A DNA stretch of 64,000 bases, taken from positions 2,484,001 through 2,548,000 of the forward strand of contig NZ_CAESCH010000001.1 of NCBI RefSeq assembly GCF_903166545.1, written 5' to 3'. The notes beneath the pieces are model-generated. The model saw nothing but the letters and a program-made list of their open reading frames with translations, was not told the DNA's origin and searched no databases. Below, piece after piece: positions 38,069 through 46,523 of the stretch; position 1 is the stretch's first letter; every line of letters starts with the position of its first letter. The stretch is from Metabacillus schmidteae. GTDB lineage: Bacteria; Bacillota; Bacilli; Bacillales; Bacillaceae. The position numbers and the translations under genes were made by a program.

Positions 38069-38380
38069 ATGAAAAAAGAGTCTTTATCTTACATTCTAGC
38101 TTTTTTTGTTGTACTATTAGCCATAACAGTAGGAATTACTTATACCAATAAAACCGATAGTTTAGAAAACTATCACCAAGTTGAAATTAAAAAAGGTGAT
38201 AGTCTCTGGACGATTGCAGATCAATTTCAAGATAAACATAATATTTCAAAACAGGATTTTGTCAAGTGGGTTCAGGAGAAAAATGAGATTCATTCTTCTA
38301 CATTAACACCAGGAGAAATCGTTTTTGTACCAATACATAAAGAAGAAGTTCATCAATTTCAACAAATAGCAAGTGAATGA
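38069..38380 (+). CDS. yneA: SOS cell-division suppressor YneA
   Basis: 103 residues. N-terminal membrane segment (ILAFFVVLLAITVGITY) and an extracytoplasmic LysM domain (IKKGDSLWTIADQF ... LTPGEIVFVPI). It delays septation after DNA damage and is later degraded by proteases. ATG 38069 follows GAGGTG by six bases; a GTG at 38060 overlaps the site. Transcribed divergently from lexA with LexA boxes. Very sure. Confidence 0.95.
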   Translation: MKKESLSYILAFFVVLLAITVGITYTNKTDSLENYHQVEIKKGDSLWTIADQFQDKHNISKQDFVKWVQEKNEIHSSTLTPGEIVFVPIHKEEVHQFQQIASE

Positions 38381-38403
38381 ATTAACACAGATCTAGTGAA
38401 TAG

Positions 38404-39072
<669 letters not shown>

Positions 39073-39242
39073 GAGTTGATCTCAGTACTAGTACTTCCAT
39101 ACTTATTAGTTGTCATTTGTCTCGCTGTTTAGTATGATGACATTTGTAGGAAAAGTATATCTAAATTATAGATTTTGTTAAAACATAATTTAGACTATTT
39201 TACCTGTTTAGAATAGACTAGTGTTGAGAGGAGTAGTATTGA

Positions 39243-39473
39243 ATGTTACCTAAATCTAAAATAGATCGAATAAATGAATTATCAAAGAAATCAAAAACTG
39301 AGGGCTTAACGGAAGAAGAGAAGGTAGAACAACAAACTTTACGCAATGATTATTTACATGCTTTTCGTTCTTCGATGAAGAATACACTAAAAGGTGTTAC
39401 AGTTGTTGATCCAAATGGCAATGATGTAACCCCTCAAAAAATTAAAAATGAGAGAAGAAAAGATCTTCATTAA
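39243..39473 (+). CDS. ynzC: YnzC (DUF896), SOS-operon small protein
   Basis: 76 residues, DUF896 family: IDRINELSKKSKTEGLTEEE followed by QQTLRNDYLHAFR. Two-helix hairpin plus flexible tail; function unknown. GAGAGGAG precedes ATG 39243. 170 bases separate it from yneB, so it may have an additional promoter. A terminator follows. In B. subtilis tkt comes next; here it does not. Confidence 0.93.
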   Translation: MLPKSKIDRINELSKKSKTEGLTEEEKVEQQTLRNDYLHAFRSSMKNTLKGVTVVDPNGNDVTPQKIKNERRKDLH

Positions 39474-39509
39474 ATAGGAGGAGCAACTATCATTCCTCCT
39501 ATTTTTTAT
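39472..39509 (+). terminator. Terminator of yneAB-ynzC
   Basis: AAATAGGAGGA / TCCTCCTATTT with an 11-base loop, then TTTATTTT. Confidence 0.85.
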
Positions 39510-39514
39510 TTTCC

Positions 39515-39613
39515 TGTAGAGCATGGAGAGCTGAGGTAAGCCTGGTGCTTAAGAAAGCTATGCAGGTGCATTCCAGTACTGTCCATGGAAAGAAAGTGCC
39601 TGCAGTGGAACCG
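39515..39613. other. GC-richer non-coding island in the place of tkt
   Basis: About 100 bases clearly richer in G and C than its surroundings, with no open frame and hairpin potential: GCAGG (39562-39566) with CCTGC (39599-39603) enclosing TTCC/GGAA. It could be a structured RNA, a relic, or an insertion scar. Not identified. Confidence 0.4.
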
Positions 39614-39657
39614 TAATATTTTTAACATCTATATTATAACAAAAATTATCAGTTCTG

Positions 39658-39664
39658 TTCGACA
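39658..39664 (-). promoter_or_regulatory. Candidate Spo0A box upstream of sirA
   Basis: TTCGACA is the complement of the 0A box TGTCGAA. It lies about 55 bases upstream of TATAAT (39718-39723). sirA is directly activated by Spo0A~P in B. subtilis. Confidence 0.55.
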
Positions 39665-39752
39665 AAAATAGTGTCTTCTCTCTCCAGTTTAAGACAATTA
39701 TTTCTTTTGATTTCTTATATAATGTGAGAAATAGATAGTTGGGGAGAGTGAA

Positions 39753-40202
39753 ATGGTGAGACACTATTATATATATTTAATAGAAGAAGAGTTTGCAAGT
39801 CACTACTTTGGACGGGAATCTAAAATCTACCATCTGTTTCAAGACTTTCACTGGACAACAGTACGTTCAGCTCATGGAAGTACAATTGAAAAGCAAATAC
39901 AGTATATCACTAAGCCAATCCCGGCATTATTTATACATCAACTGCTAGGAACTCATCTATCAAAACGTTCGGATTATCAAATGTTTCATAATATACATAA
40001 AATTGTACTAAAAGGAAACGTCGGCAACGCAACGCTTATTGTAAAAAATCGCCATCTAGAACTTTCTTCTGATGGAAGTTTTGAAGCGGAAACCATTTTT
40101 TTTGAAGTGTTAAGAAAGTTTGATCCTTGTTTTTTAGCAATGGATTTTAAAGGTGAAAGATATGGTTGGTTAAACCCTATAAAAGAAAGAAATTTTGGCT
40201 GA
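39753..40202 (+). CDS. sirA: Sporulation inhibitor of replication SirA (YneE)
   Basis: 149 residues, SirA family; starts MVRHYYIYLIEEEFASHYFG. In sporulating cells SirA binds DnaA domain I and blocks new rounds of replication. GGGGAGAG precedes ATG 39753. An 0A box upstream fits Spo0A control. It precedes yneF as in B. subtilis, but tkt is missing before it. Sure of family. Confidence 0.92.
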   Translation: MVRHYYIYLIEEEFASHYFGRESKIYHLFQDFHWTTVRSAHGSTIEKQIQYITKPIPALFIHQLLGTHLSKRSDYQMFHNIHKIVLKGNVGNATLIVKNRHLELSSDGSFEAETIFFEVLRKFDPCFLAMDFKGERYGWLNPIKERNFG

Positions 40203-40288
40203 AATATAGAGAAATTATAGTTCAAATGTTGTATAATAGCTATTGATTTAGTACACTGTAAGATAGACAACATGAAGGAGGAGTACCA

Positions 40289-40507
40289 ATGGAATTATGG
40301 GTTGTTATTCTAGTAGGCGTTCTAGCACTACTTGCTGGAGTTGCACTAGGATTTTTCATTGCGCGTAAATATATGATGGATTACCTGAAGAAAAATCCAC
40401 CTATTAATGAGCAAATGCTAAAAATGATGATGATGCAAATGGGAATGAAACCATCCCAAAAGAAAATTAATCAAATGATGTCTCAAATGAACAAAATGCA
40501 AAAATAA
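40289..40507 (+). CDS. yneF: YneF (UPF0154) small membrane protein
   Basis: 72 residues. N-terminal transmembrane helix ([20 protein letters not shown]) followed by a Met/Gln/Lys-rich cytoplasmic tail ([19 protein letters not shown]). UPF0154; function unknown, widespread in Bacillales. GGAGGAG precedes ATG 40289. Very sure of identity. Confidence 0.95.
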   Translation: MELWVVILVGVLALLAGVALGFFIARKYMMDYLKKNPPINEQMLKMMMMQMGMKPSQKKINQMMSQMNKMQK

Positions 40508-40644
40508 GAAAAACGTTGGTATAACAAGGTTTAAAGACTTGTGTTGATATATATTATACGTTATCTTTTATGAATAAAAACAATTAGTGAATTTTTCATC
40601 AGAGTATCGTTCTTATTTTTGATTTATTTTCATTAGACCAAATC

Positions 40645-40696
40645 AAAACCACTTATTTTGTTGGAAACTATTCCAATGAATGGTGGTTTTTTTTGT
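40645..40696 (+). terminator. Terminator of yneF
   Basis: AAACCAC / GTGGTTT enclosing a second stem TTGGAA / TTCCAA, followed by TTTTTTTG. Confidence 0.8.
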
Positions 40697-40761
40697 TATT
40701 AGGATGAATTGAAGAGTATCTATTATAGTTGACACAGGTTATACCAAACAATAAAATAATA

Positions 40762-40778
40762 AGGCTCCTTAGAGAGCC
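40762..40778 (-). terminator. Terminator of the DUF1232 gene
   Basis: On minus: GGCTC / GAGCC with 6-base loop then TTATTATTTTA. Weak stem. Confidence 0.5.
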
Positions 40779-40786
40779 AGGTAGAA

Positions 40787-41218
40787 TTAATCTTCATCCT
40801 TTTCTTTATCTTCTTGATTTACTTTCTTATTCATTTTATCATCTACAGTTTCAGTCTCAGAGACTGCTTGATCGCCAAACCATATTCTAACTCTTTCTTT
40901 TGCCTTATATTTCACTTCGTCATCGATAAACATTGCTACTGTAACAAGTGCTCCAAATAATCCTGACATATCATCAGTATAACCAGCAGGAAGTAAATCA
41001 GGGAAGAGATCAACTGGAAGAATGAAATATCCTAGTACGCTAATAATTACAGTTTTAGCCCAAACAGGAGTTGTTGGTTTTTGCAGAGTATAAAAAAGTA
41101 AAAGTGCTACATAAACAACTGAAACACCAGCTTTTTTGCCAAATTTCTTTAGCTTACTCCAAAAAGAATCATTCGAAAAATGCTTAGAAAAGTTTTCAGG
41201 TTTTACATCCTGTGACAT
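40787..41218 (-). CDS. YkvA/DUF1232 family membrane protein
   Basis: 143 residues. DUF1232 core: KTVIISVLGYFILPVDLFPD with the conserved YFILPxDLxPD motif, then GYTDDMSGLFGALV. Membrane-associated, acidic/lysine-rich C-terminal tail (KKVNQEDKEKDED). Function unknown; related proteins occur in many bacteria. GAGGT precedes ATG 41218. Not at this position in B. subtilis. Confidence 0.88.
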   Translation of the reverse strand: MSQDVKPENFSKHFSNDSFWSKLKKFGKKAGVSVVYVALLLFYTLQKPTTPVWAKTVIISVLGYFILPVDLFPDLLPAGYTDDMSGLFGALVTVAMFIDDEVKYKAKERVRIWFGDQAVSETETVDDKMNKKVNQEDKEKDED

Positions 41219-41486
41219 TATAATACCTCACATATAATATTTATTTGGGTCATGACATAAATCTATTTTACCAGAAAATTTTATAAATGAGATATATTGT
41301 TTAGTAAATGAATCGGTAAATTGAGAAAAGTGGTCTGTAAAAAATGCAGTAAAGCTACGGTGTTAAGATGTCAAATCAAAAAGAGGTAAGAGGAAGGGAG
41401 GCTTTTGTATTTAAAGATAATGTACTGAACATATGTTGTTAGAAAGTGGGGAACCATGATCTTTGAACAATTAACAGGTTGTATGC

Positions 41487-41520
41487 AAAAAAGGAAAGCA
41501 CCTATATAGCATGCCTTCCT
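41487..41520 (-). terminator. Terminator of the 61-residue membrane protein gene
   Basis: On minus: GGAAGGCA / TGCTTTCC with 11-base loop then TTTTTTGC. The gene-free stretch 41219-41486 shows nothing else. Confidence 0.75.
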
Positions 41521-41537
41521 ATACCGCAATAAAAATT

Positions 41538-41723
41538 CTATTTACTAAACAAATTTCTTACACCGTAATAAATTAAGGCAAGTGAGAATATTAGAATCGT
41601 TAATACGCCGATTGTTGTTGTTACGGGTTCGATACTTGCTAAGAAAGTATCTGCTAATGGAGTTCGAATGAGTGCAAATCCACTGAAAAGTGCTGCTAGG
41701 AACAAGAAAATCCGAGTATTCAT
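41538..41723 (-). CDS. 61-residue two-helix membrane protein
   Basis: Starts MNTRIFLFLAALFSGFALI and has a second hydrophobic helix (IGVLTILIFSLALIYYGV) ending in a short basic tail RNLFSK. An excellent AGGAAGGAGG lies six bases before ATG 41723, and a terminator follows. No family recognised. Similar two-helix proteins of unknown role are common in Bacillus. Real by signals. Confidence 0.75.
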   Translation of the reverse strand: MNTRIFLFLAALFSGFALIRTPLADTFLASIEPVTTTIGVLTILIFSLALIYYGVRNLFSK

Positions 41724-41873
41724 GGTTTTTCCTCCTTCCTATTGGATTGTTAGATAATATGTAAAAATATTTGCATATATACACATCTAAAGACTCATTT
41801 TTTAGAAGGATTTAATAAGGGGTGTTTTCAAAAAAGTATGTGAAGGGTGGTAAAGGATCAATGTCGAGAAATT

Positions 41874-41897
41874 GAAAAAAGCACGAAAAACGTGCTA
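41874..41897 (-). terminator. Terminator of the Spo0E-like gene
   Basis: On minus: AGCACG / CGTGCT, loop TTTTT, followed by TTTTTTC. Confidence 0.85.
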
Positions 41898-41908
41898 TTT
41901 TTGTATAT

Positions 41909-42085
41909 TTATGAACAAACCTGCTTTTTATGAGGTAAATCTTCTTTTATATATTGTGTTAATAATACATCAAGCTCTTGGCTATATTTAATAGAAATGT
42001 TTGAGTTTAGCCCATTTTTTAGGACAATGTCAATTAGCTCGGCTCGTTTCTTTTCAATTATTTGAAGCATTTCTTGTTTAGACAC
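41909..42085 (-). CDS. Spo0E-like aspartyl-phosphate phosphatase (YnzD-like)
   Basis: 58 residues, GTG start at 42085 with GAAAGGAC nine bases upstream. The sequence KQEMLQIIEKKRAELIDIV followed by KYSQELDVLLTQY is the Spo0E helical-hairpin signature (hydrophobic heptads, S-x-E-L-D near the second helix). Spo0E-type proteins dephosphorylate Spo0A~P and delay sporulation; B. subtilis ynzD lies in the same neighbourhood before ccdA. Own terminator. Sure of family, target inferred. Confidence 0.88.
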   Translation of the reverse strand: MSKQEMLQIIEKKRAELIDIVLKNGLNSNISIKYSQELDVLLTQYIKEDLPHKKQVCS

Positions 42086-42222
42086 GAGAACTTGTCCTTT
42101 CTTTGCAGAGATTAGCTATTTATATTATATCATTTTAAATCTTATGAAATAAACAGCAATGATTATATTATAAATGGTTATTAGGTGGTATGAAAAGAAA
42201 AATTTGCCATAAAAAATAAAAT

Positions 42223-42238
42223 TGACATAAAAATGTCA
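42223..42238. promoter_or_regulatory. Palindrome TGACAT-N4-ATGTCA upstream of ccdA
   Basis: Perfect 6-bp inverted repeat overlapping a TTGACA (42222-42227), 71 bases before ccdA. No -10 at correct spacing from this TTGACA; a TAGAAT (42273) lies further on. Possible operator. Confidence 0.4.
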
Positions 42239-42308
42239 CATTAAGAAACATTTAAAACAATGTAACATTTGCTAGAATAGAGAAGACATTCTCTTTAGGA
42301 GGAGTAAT

Positions 42309-43016
42309 ATGGCTGATGTGAATATTTTTTTAGCGTTCGGAGCTGGTTTTTTATCGTTTATTTCTCCGTGCTGTTTACCACTTTATCCTGCATTTTTATC
42401 GTATATTACAGGTGTATCAGTAGGTGAACTTAAATCTGAAAATGCATTCTTACAGAAGAGAAGCTTCTTACATACTATATTCTTTTTAATTGGTTTTTCT
42501 TCAATCTTTATTGCTCTGGGGTTTGGAACTTCGTTTATTGGAGAGCTGTTTCAAAATTATCAAGATTTAATAAGACAAATTGGTGCATTGTTAATTATTG
42601 TATTTGGTCTGATGATTATCGGTGTTTTTACTCCAAAGTTTTTAATGAAAGAGCATCGGTTTGAATTTAAAAACCGCCCTGCAGGCTATTTAGGTACAAT
42701 TTTGATTGGTATGGCATTTGCAGCAGGTTGGACGCCGTGCACAGGTCCAATTCTCTCTGCGGTAATTTGGTTAGCAGCAACAAATCCTGGATCCGCTATG
42801 ATATATATGATTGCCTATATTTTAGGCTTTGCAGTACCCTTTATCGTATTATCTTTTTTTATCGGGAAACTTGGTTGGATTAAAAAGCATAATATGGCCA
42901 TTATGAAAATTGGCGGGTATCTCATGATTCTTATGGGAATCTTGTTATTTTTTGATATCATGACATCTATTATTATTTTTTTAACAAGACTTTTTGGTGG
43001 ATTCACTGGTTTTTAA
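42309..43016 (+). CDS. ccdA: Cytochrome c biogenesis thiol transporter CcdA
   Basis: 235 residues, six predicted membrane helices. It carries reducing equivalents across the membrane for cytochrome c maturation and for spore cortex synthesis. Redox cysteines lie in [14 protein letters not shown] and [18 protein letters not shown] precedes ATG 42309. Followed by yneI and ccdC, as in B. subtilis. Very sure. Confidence 0.95.
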   Translation: MADVNIFLAFGAGFLSFISPCCLPLYPAFLSYITGVSVGELKSENAFLQKRSFLHTIFFLIGFSSIFIALGFGTSFIGELFQNYQDLIRQIGALLIIVFGLMIIGVFTPKFLMKEHRFEFKNRPAGYLGTILIGMAFAAGWTPCTGPILSAVIWLAATNPGSAMIYMIAYILGFAVPFIVLSFFIGKLGWIKKHNMAIMKIGGYLMILMGILLFFDIMTSIIIFLTRLFGGFTGF

Positions 43017-43233
43017 TACAATCTCTATTTTTAGTGACATTTTACTATATTTAAGAGATAAATTTGATATAATGGTCATATGTGTGATGGATATTGAATT
43101 GAAGGTTATGAAAAATTTGATAGCCTCAATTATGTCAAATGTCAATCGCCTTCTATTTAGAGAGTTTGTTGACACAACCTTTCTTTATATTGTCAGAATT
43201 TTATTTTATATCTGATAGTATAAGAAAAACATA

Positions 43234-43274
43234 AGCTCTCGTCGGTTAAACATGTGGCGGGAAGCTAAGTTTTT
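43234..43274 (+). terminator. Hairpin with T run before yneI
   Basis: AGC-TCTCGTC (43234-43243) pairs with GGCGGGA-AGCT (43256-43266, two G-U pairs, one bulge), then AAGTTTTTC. It may end ccdA transcripts or act as an attenuator of yneI. The rest of 43017-43301 shows nothing. Confidence 0.5.
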
Positions 43275-43301
43275 CTCACCATGAATGAGGAGGAGCTAGG
43301 C

Positions 43302-43661
43302 ATGGCTAGGATATTAATTGTTGATGATGCCAAGTTTATGAGAATGACTTTGTCAAATATATTAAAAAAGGCGAACCATGAAATTGTTGGAGAAGCTGAA
43401 AATGGTATACAGGCAGTTGAACTTTTTATTAAGGAACAGCCGGATTTAGTTACTTTAGATATTACAATGCCAGAGAAAAATGGTATAGAAGCTCTAAAGG
43501 AAATCAAACAGCAATACTCTAATGCTAAAATCATTATGTGTTCAGCGATGGGCCAACAAAAAATGGTTGTTGAAGCGATTGAAGCAGGTGCTAAAGATTT
43601 CATTGTTAAGCCTTTTGATGAAAATAGAGTATTGGAAGCAATTGATCGTGTTTTAGGATAA
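43302..43661 (+). CDS. yneI: CheY-like single-domain response regulator (YneI)
   Basis: 119 residues, receiver domain only: ILIVDDAKFMRM (acidic pair), LVTLDITMPEKNG (phospho-acceptor Asp), CSAMGQQ (Ser/Thr) and KDFIVKPF (Lys). Very close to CheY in sequence but placed in the ccdA locus, as yneI/ccdB in B. subtilis, whose role is unclear. ATG 43302 with GAGGAGGAG upstream; an earlier ATG at 43281 overlaps poorly. Sure of fold; partner kinase unknown. Confidence 0.93.
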   Translation: MARILIVDDAKFMRMTLSNILKKANHEIVGEAENGIQAVELFIKEQPDLVTLDITMPEKNGIEALKEIKQQYSNAKIIMCSAMGQQKMVVEAIEAGAKDFIVKPFDENRVLEAIDRVLG

Positions 43662-43666
43662 TGACA

Positions 43667-43704
43667 AAAAACCATTTAAGAATACTCTTTCTTAAATGGT
43701 TTTT
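43667..43704. terminator. Terminator of yneI
   Basis: AAAAACCATTTAAGAA / TTCTTAAATGGTTTTT perfect 16-bp stem, loop TACTCT. Confidence 0.9.
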
Positions 43705-43859
43705 AAGCTTGTCAAATCCAGCCGAACTCATTTTTATTGTGTATTGGAGAGATCTATCTTCTGAGTAAGGCAATATTTTTATTTGAGATTTTCTAGGTAT
43801 CTAATCAAAATTCGTTTATACTAGTACATGTAGAGTTGACTAGTAAAGGATTGATAGTA

Positions 43860-44339
43860 TTGTTAACGGTAGTTTCATCTTTCATTGCTGTAGCAATGGC
43901 CTTATTTGTTTTATTCATTCGCTTTAAATCTGCTAAAAAACCTGCAACGGCAAAAAAAATTATTTTGCCCCCAATCTTTATGAGTACAGGGGCATTAATG
44001 TTTATTCATCCATTTTTTCGGGTAACAGCTGCAGAATTTTTTGAGGCACTGTTTATAGGAATGTTTTTTTCGATTTTTTTAATTAAAACTTCTAATTTTG
44101 AAATTAGAGATAATAACATTTACTTAAAGCGTTCAAAGGCATTTGCTTTTATATTAATTGGTTTATTAATTATTCGAATCATCATGAAATCTTTTTTGAG
44201 CAACACAATTGATGTTGGAGAATTAAGCGGGATGTTCTGGATTTTAGCATTTGGAATGATTGTTCCATGGAGAATTGCTATGTACCGTTCGTTTTTACGG
44301 GTACAAGAAGAGCTTACATTTAAAAACCACCAAAAATGA
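43860..44339 (+). CDS. ccdC: CcdC-like membrane protein (YneJ)
   Basis: 159 residues, four to five hydrophobic segments, with the conserved ILPPIFMSTGALMFIHPFFR region. B. subtilis CcdC (YneJ) is about 160 residues; linked to cytochrome c biogenesis genes by position, not strictly required. TTG 43860 is preferred: AAAGGA lies nine bases upstream and the protein starts MLTVVSSF. The longer frame from TTG 43836 would include that site. Sure of identity. Confidence 0.88.
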   Translation: MLTVVSSFIAVAMALFVLFIRFKSAKKPATAKKIILPPIFMSTGALMFIHPFFRVTAAEFFEALFIGMFFSIFLIKTSNFEIRDNNIYLKRSKAFAFILIGLLIIRIIMKSFLSNTIDVGELSGMFWILAFGMIVPWRIAMYRSFLRVQEELTFKNHQK

Positions 44340-44351
44340 TGAACTACATAT

Positions 44352-44386
44352 AAAAAATCCGAAATCTGATGATTTCGGATTTTTTC
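44352..44386. terminator. Bidirectional terminator between ccdC and yneK
   Basis: AAAAAATCCGAAATC / GATTTCGGATTTTTT, loop TGAT. Confidence 0.9.
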
Positions 44387-44460
44387 ATTCTTAAAATGCT
44401 TAAATGCATGAAACTGTGAATAGTGCTAACAAAGTAGAAATAGGGGAGAAACCATCGACC

Positions 44461-44886
44461 TTAGAATAGTGTTTTATATTCAGAGTAGTCAATTTGTTTC
44501 TCGTTAAGTCTTTTCATAAGAAATTTATGATCACGTTTGGGAGTGGCCATAATATATCCTCTTATAATTAAATCTAAATTAATTGATGAGGCTTTCTCAT
44601 CAAAGGCTAATTGGCCAATTTTGCCTGCAATTTTAGCCCTTGCAACATCACGAAACAACTCTGGAACAGGCTCTACCAGCTCTTCCAGCAAATTTTTTTC
44701 TTCATCTTTCCACATATGCTTTGTCTTTTCTAAATAGAAGTCTTGCCAATCCAGGTCTGACTTTCCATCTTCTTTAGGTAGTCTTTGTAAAAATTTACGG
44801 AACATAAAGTAGCCACCGATAACTAGCATAGATAGAAGGAATACAACCCAAAATAAGATAAACCAAAGGAACCAACCTTCTAACAC
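44461..44886 (-). CDS. yneK: YneK (DUF2621) membrane-anchored protein
   Basis: 141 residues from GTG 44886, with AAGAGGTG six bases upstream; the protein starts VLEGWFLWFILFW-type and runs through one membrane helix, then FMFRKFLQRLPKEDG and a soluble helical domain ending EKQIDYSEYKTLF. DUF2621 family, function unknown. Order ccdA-yneI-ccdC-yneK matches B. subtilis, with yneK on the opposite strand here. Confidence 0.88.
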   Translation of the reverse strand: MLEGWFLWFILFWVVFLLSMLVIGGYFMFRKFLQRLPKEDGKSDLDWQDFYLEKTKHMWKDEEKNLLEELVEPVPELFRDVARAKIAGKIGQLAFDEKASSINLDLIIRGYIMATPKRDHKFLMKRLNEKQIDYSEYKTLF

Positions 44887-44925
44887 AATTTTCACCTCTT
44901 GTTTTAAAACATATAAAGGGATTAA

Positions 44926-44972
44926 AATAAGCAGCTCACGCAATTAAGTTTCTTATTGCATAACTGCTTATT
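44926..44972 (-). terminator. Nested hairpin, probable terminator of the 45005 gene
   Basis: AATAAGCAG / CTGCTTATT enclosing CAATAAG / CTTAATTG, followed on minus by TTTAAT. It overlaps the upstream part of yneK. Confidence 0.5.
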
Positions 44973-45004
44973 TATGTTTGATATTTAATTCAATATAGTG
45001 CGTT

Positions 45005-45214
45005 CTACTCATGATGATGCCCAAAAGCATGATGCTCTTTTGCTAAGAGGAGCAATGACTTTTTGACAGCTTCCACTTTTTTTCGGTCATAAGAAGACGT
45101 CATCAAGTCATTCAATTCAGCTTGAACATGAAACATGGAATGCTTATAGAATATATCAAGTCGAATCGTCCCAACATCTGTTGGTAAGTAAACAAATTCA
45201 TATGTACGTGACAT
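45005..45214 (-). CDS. Unknown 69-residue protein with His-rich C-terminus
   Basis: ATG 45214 is chosen since AGGAGG lies about seven bases upstream; the longer frame from 45256 has no site. It begins MSRTYEFVYLPTDVGTIRL, has a short beta region, a basic helix (SYDRKKVEAVKKSLLLLAKE) and ends HHAFGHHHE, which could bind metal. No family recognised. It is the first gene downstream (120 bases) of the structured RNA at 45337-45436 on the same strand, so that RNA may be its leader. Confidence 0.65.
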   Translation of the reverse strand: MSRTYEFVYLPTDVGTIRLDIFYKHSMFHVQAELNDLMTSSYDRKKVEAVKKSLLLLAKEHHAFGHHHE

Positions 45215-45336
45215 AAAAGCTCCTCCTAAAGAAGACACCAATCCTAAGTTGGCCAATTAAAGATAAATATATAATTTAATAATAGCAGAAAACGTTTTAA
45301 AGCGCACTAACTTTCCGGTAAATATAGTCATCTTTA

Positions 45337-45436
45337 CAAAAAGAAGGTGGTTAAACCTAAGTTTAACCACCTTCTATCCCTCCCGACCCGTACATTGGTT
45401 AAGTGTCCCGCAACAAGCGAATGTTTCGGAAGGGAT
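45337..45436 (-). ncRNA. Unidentified structured small RNA or riboswitch-like leader
   Basis: Minus strand, about 100 nt. The first bases ATCCCTTCCGA (45436-45426) pair with TCGGGAGGGAT (45386-45376): 11 bp with one G-U. Inside, ACATT (45424-45420) pairs with AATGT (45396-45392), and CGC-TTGTT-GCG can form a small hairpin. Then comes a perfect 15-bp terminator, AGAAGGTGGTTAAAC / GTTTAACCACCTTCT (45375-45342), with TTTTTG. The internal CTTAACC could pair with GGTTAA of the terminator's 5' arm, an antiterminator option. It does not match any riboswitch class I can recall. No open frame inside. Confidence 0.7.
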
Positions 45437-45442
45437 AATGTT

Positions 45443-45471
45443 AGTGTAGTCAATTACTTTGTAAATGTAAA
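45443..45471 (-). promoter_or_regulatory. Sigma-A promoter of the structured RNA
   Basis: On minus: TTTACA (45471-45466), 17 bases, TACACT (45448-45443). Transcription would begin near 45436, exactly at the first base of the closing stem. The remainder of 45472-45660 shows no gene. Confidence 0.7.
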
Positions 45472-45660
45472 GGAAAGATCAAATGTTATTTTTGGTAAAT
45501 ATTACCCTGTACATTTACTTTATATATAATAGTTCAATCAAATTCATATTCGATACATTAGAAGTAATAAAAAAACTCCATTTGTTATTTTTGTATATAT
45601 TTTCATAGGAGTATTCTGGTATGATAAAAATAAAACTAGCATGAAAGGGAGTAATATATA

Positions 45661-46413
45661 ATGGGGAAATTCATTGCTGTTCAATTATTCACATTAAGGG
45701 AAGAGTGTGAGCAGGATTTTTATGGTACTTTAGAAAAAGTAGCTGCATTAGGTTTTAATGGTGTGGAACTAGCTGGTTATTATGGTAAAGATGCTAATGA
45801 ATTAAAAGAAACATTGGATCGTCTTGGATTAGCTGCTGTAAGTAGCCATGTACCATTGGAACGAATGGAACAAAATTTAGAAAATGAAATAGCATATTTG
45901 AAAACGCTTAACTGTAAAAATATTGTTTGTCCTTATTTGGTAGAGGAAAGAAGAGAAGAGTATGATCAACTCACGCAAACATTAAATCAAGTTGGAGAAA
46001 GATGCTTTCAAGAGGGAATTGCTCTAAGTTATCATAATCATGATTTTGAATTAGAAAAAAAGGAAGGTCGCACACATCTTGAAAGATTATTTGATGAGAC
46101 GAATCCAGAGTATGTAAAGGCTGAATTAGATGTATATTGGTTAACACTTGCAGGTGAAGATCCTGTTGATTGGATAAAAAAATATTCTGGTCGTATGCCA
46201 TTAATTCATTTAAAGGATATGACAACTGATTCTGATCGTACATTTGCAGAGCTTGGAACTGGTGGGGTTAATCTGGAAGGAATCTTACATAGCCTTGATG
46301 AAGCAAAAGTTGAATGGGTGGTAGTAGAGCAAGATAGATGTAAGCGCTCGCCACTTGAAAGTGTGGAAATAAGTATTAACTATTTAAAAGATCAGCTTTT
46401 AAAAATAAACTAA
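45661..46413 (+). CDS. Sugar phosphate isomerase/epimerase-like TIM-barrel protein
   Basis: 250 residues, xylose-isomerase-like (AP endonuclease 2 superfamily) barrel. Metal-ligand positions are visible in YHNHDFELE, AELDVYWL, LIHLKDM and WVVVEQD. It starts MGKFIAVQLFTLREECE. Such proteins act as sugar epimerases, keto-inositol dehydratases or isomerases; the substrate cannot be told. GGGAG precedes ATG 45661. It is monocistronic (terminator at 46421) but beside another TIM-barrel protein and a Gfo/Idh dehydrogenase, suggesting a sugar or inositol-like pathway. Confidence 0.85.
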   Translation: MGKFIAVQLFTLREECEQDFYGTLEKVAALGFNGVELAGYYGKDANELKETLDRLGLAAVSSHVPLERMEQNLENEIAYLKTLNCKNIVCPYLVEERREEYDQLTQTLNQVGERCFQEGIALSYHNHDFELEKKEGRTHLERLFDETNPEYVKAELDVYWLTLAGEDPVDWIKKYSGRMPLIHLKDMTTDSDRTFAELGTGGVNLEGILHSLDEAKVEWVVVEQDRCKRSPLESVEISINYLKDQLLKIN

Positions 46414-46420
46414 TTGATTT

Positions 46421-46456
46421 GTGGGAGCACTCCAAGAATGAGTGCTCCCACTTTTA
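46421..46456 (+). terminator. Terminator of the 45661 gene
   Basis: GTGGGAGCACTC / GAGTGCTCCCAC, then TTTTAG. Confidence 0.85.
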
Positions 46457-46523
46457 GATAGATTTGTAGTTTGTCATAAAAAAGAACTATAATTCTTAGA
46501 CTGAATAATTCAGTTTTGCCTGT

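Noticed and set aside
41545..41784. Minus-strand frame overlapping the 61-residue membrane protein
   Set aside because: Different frame; the AGGAAGGAGG site clearly serves the 41538-41723 gene.
42994..43215. Plus-strand frame of 73 codons after ccdA
   Set aside because: Begins inside ccdA without a ribosome binding site and has random-looking sequence.
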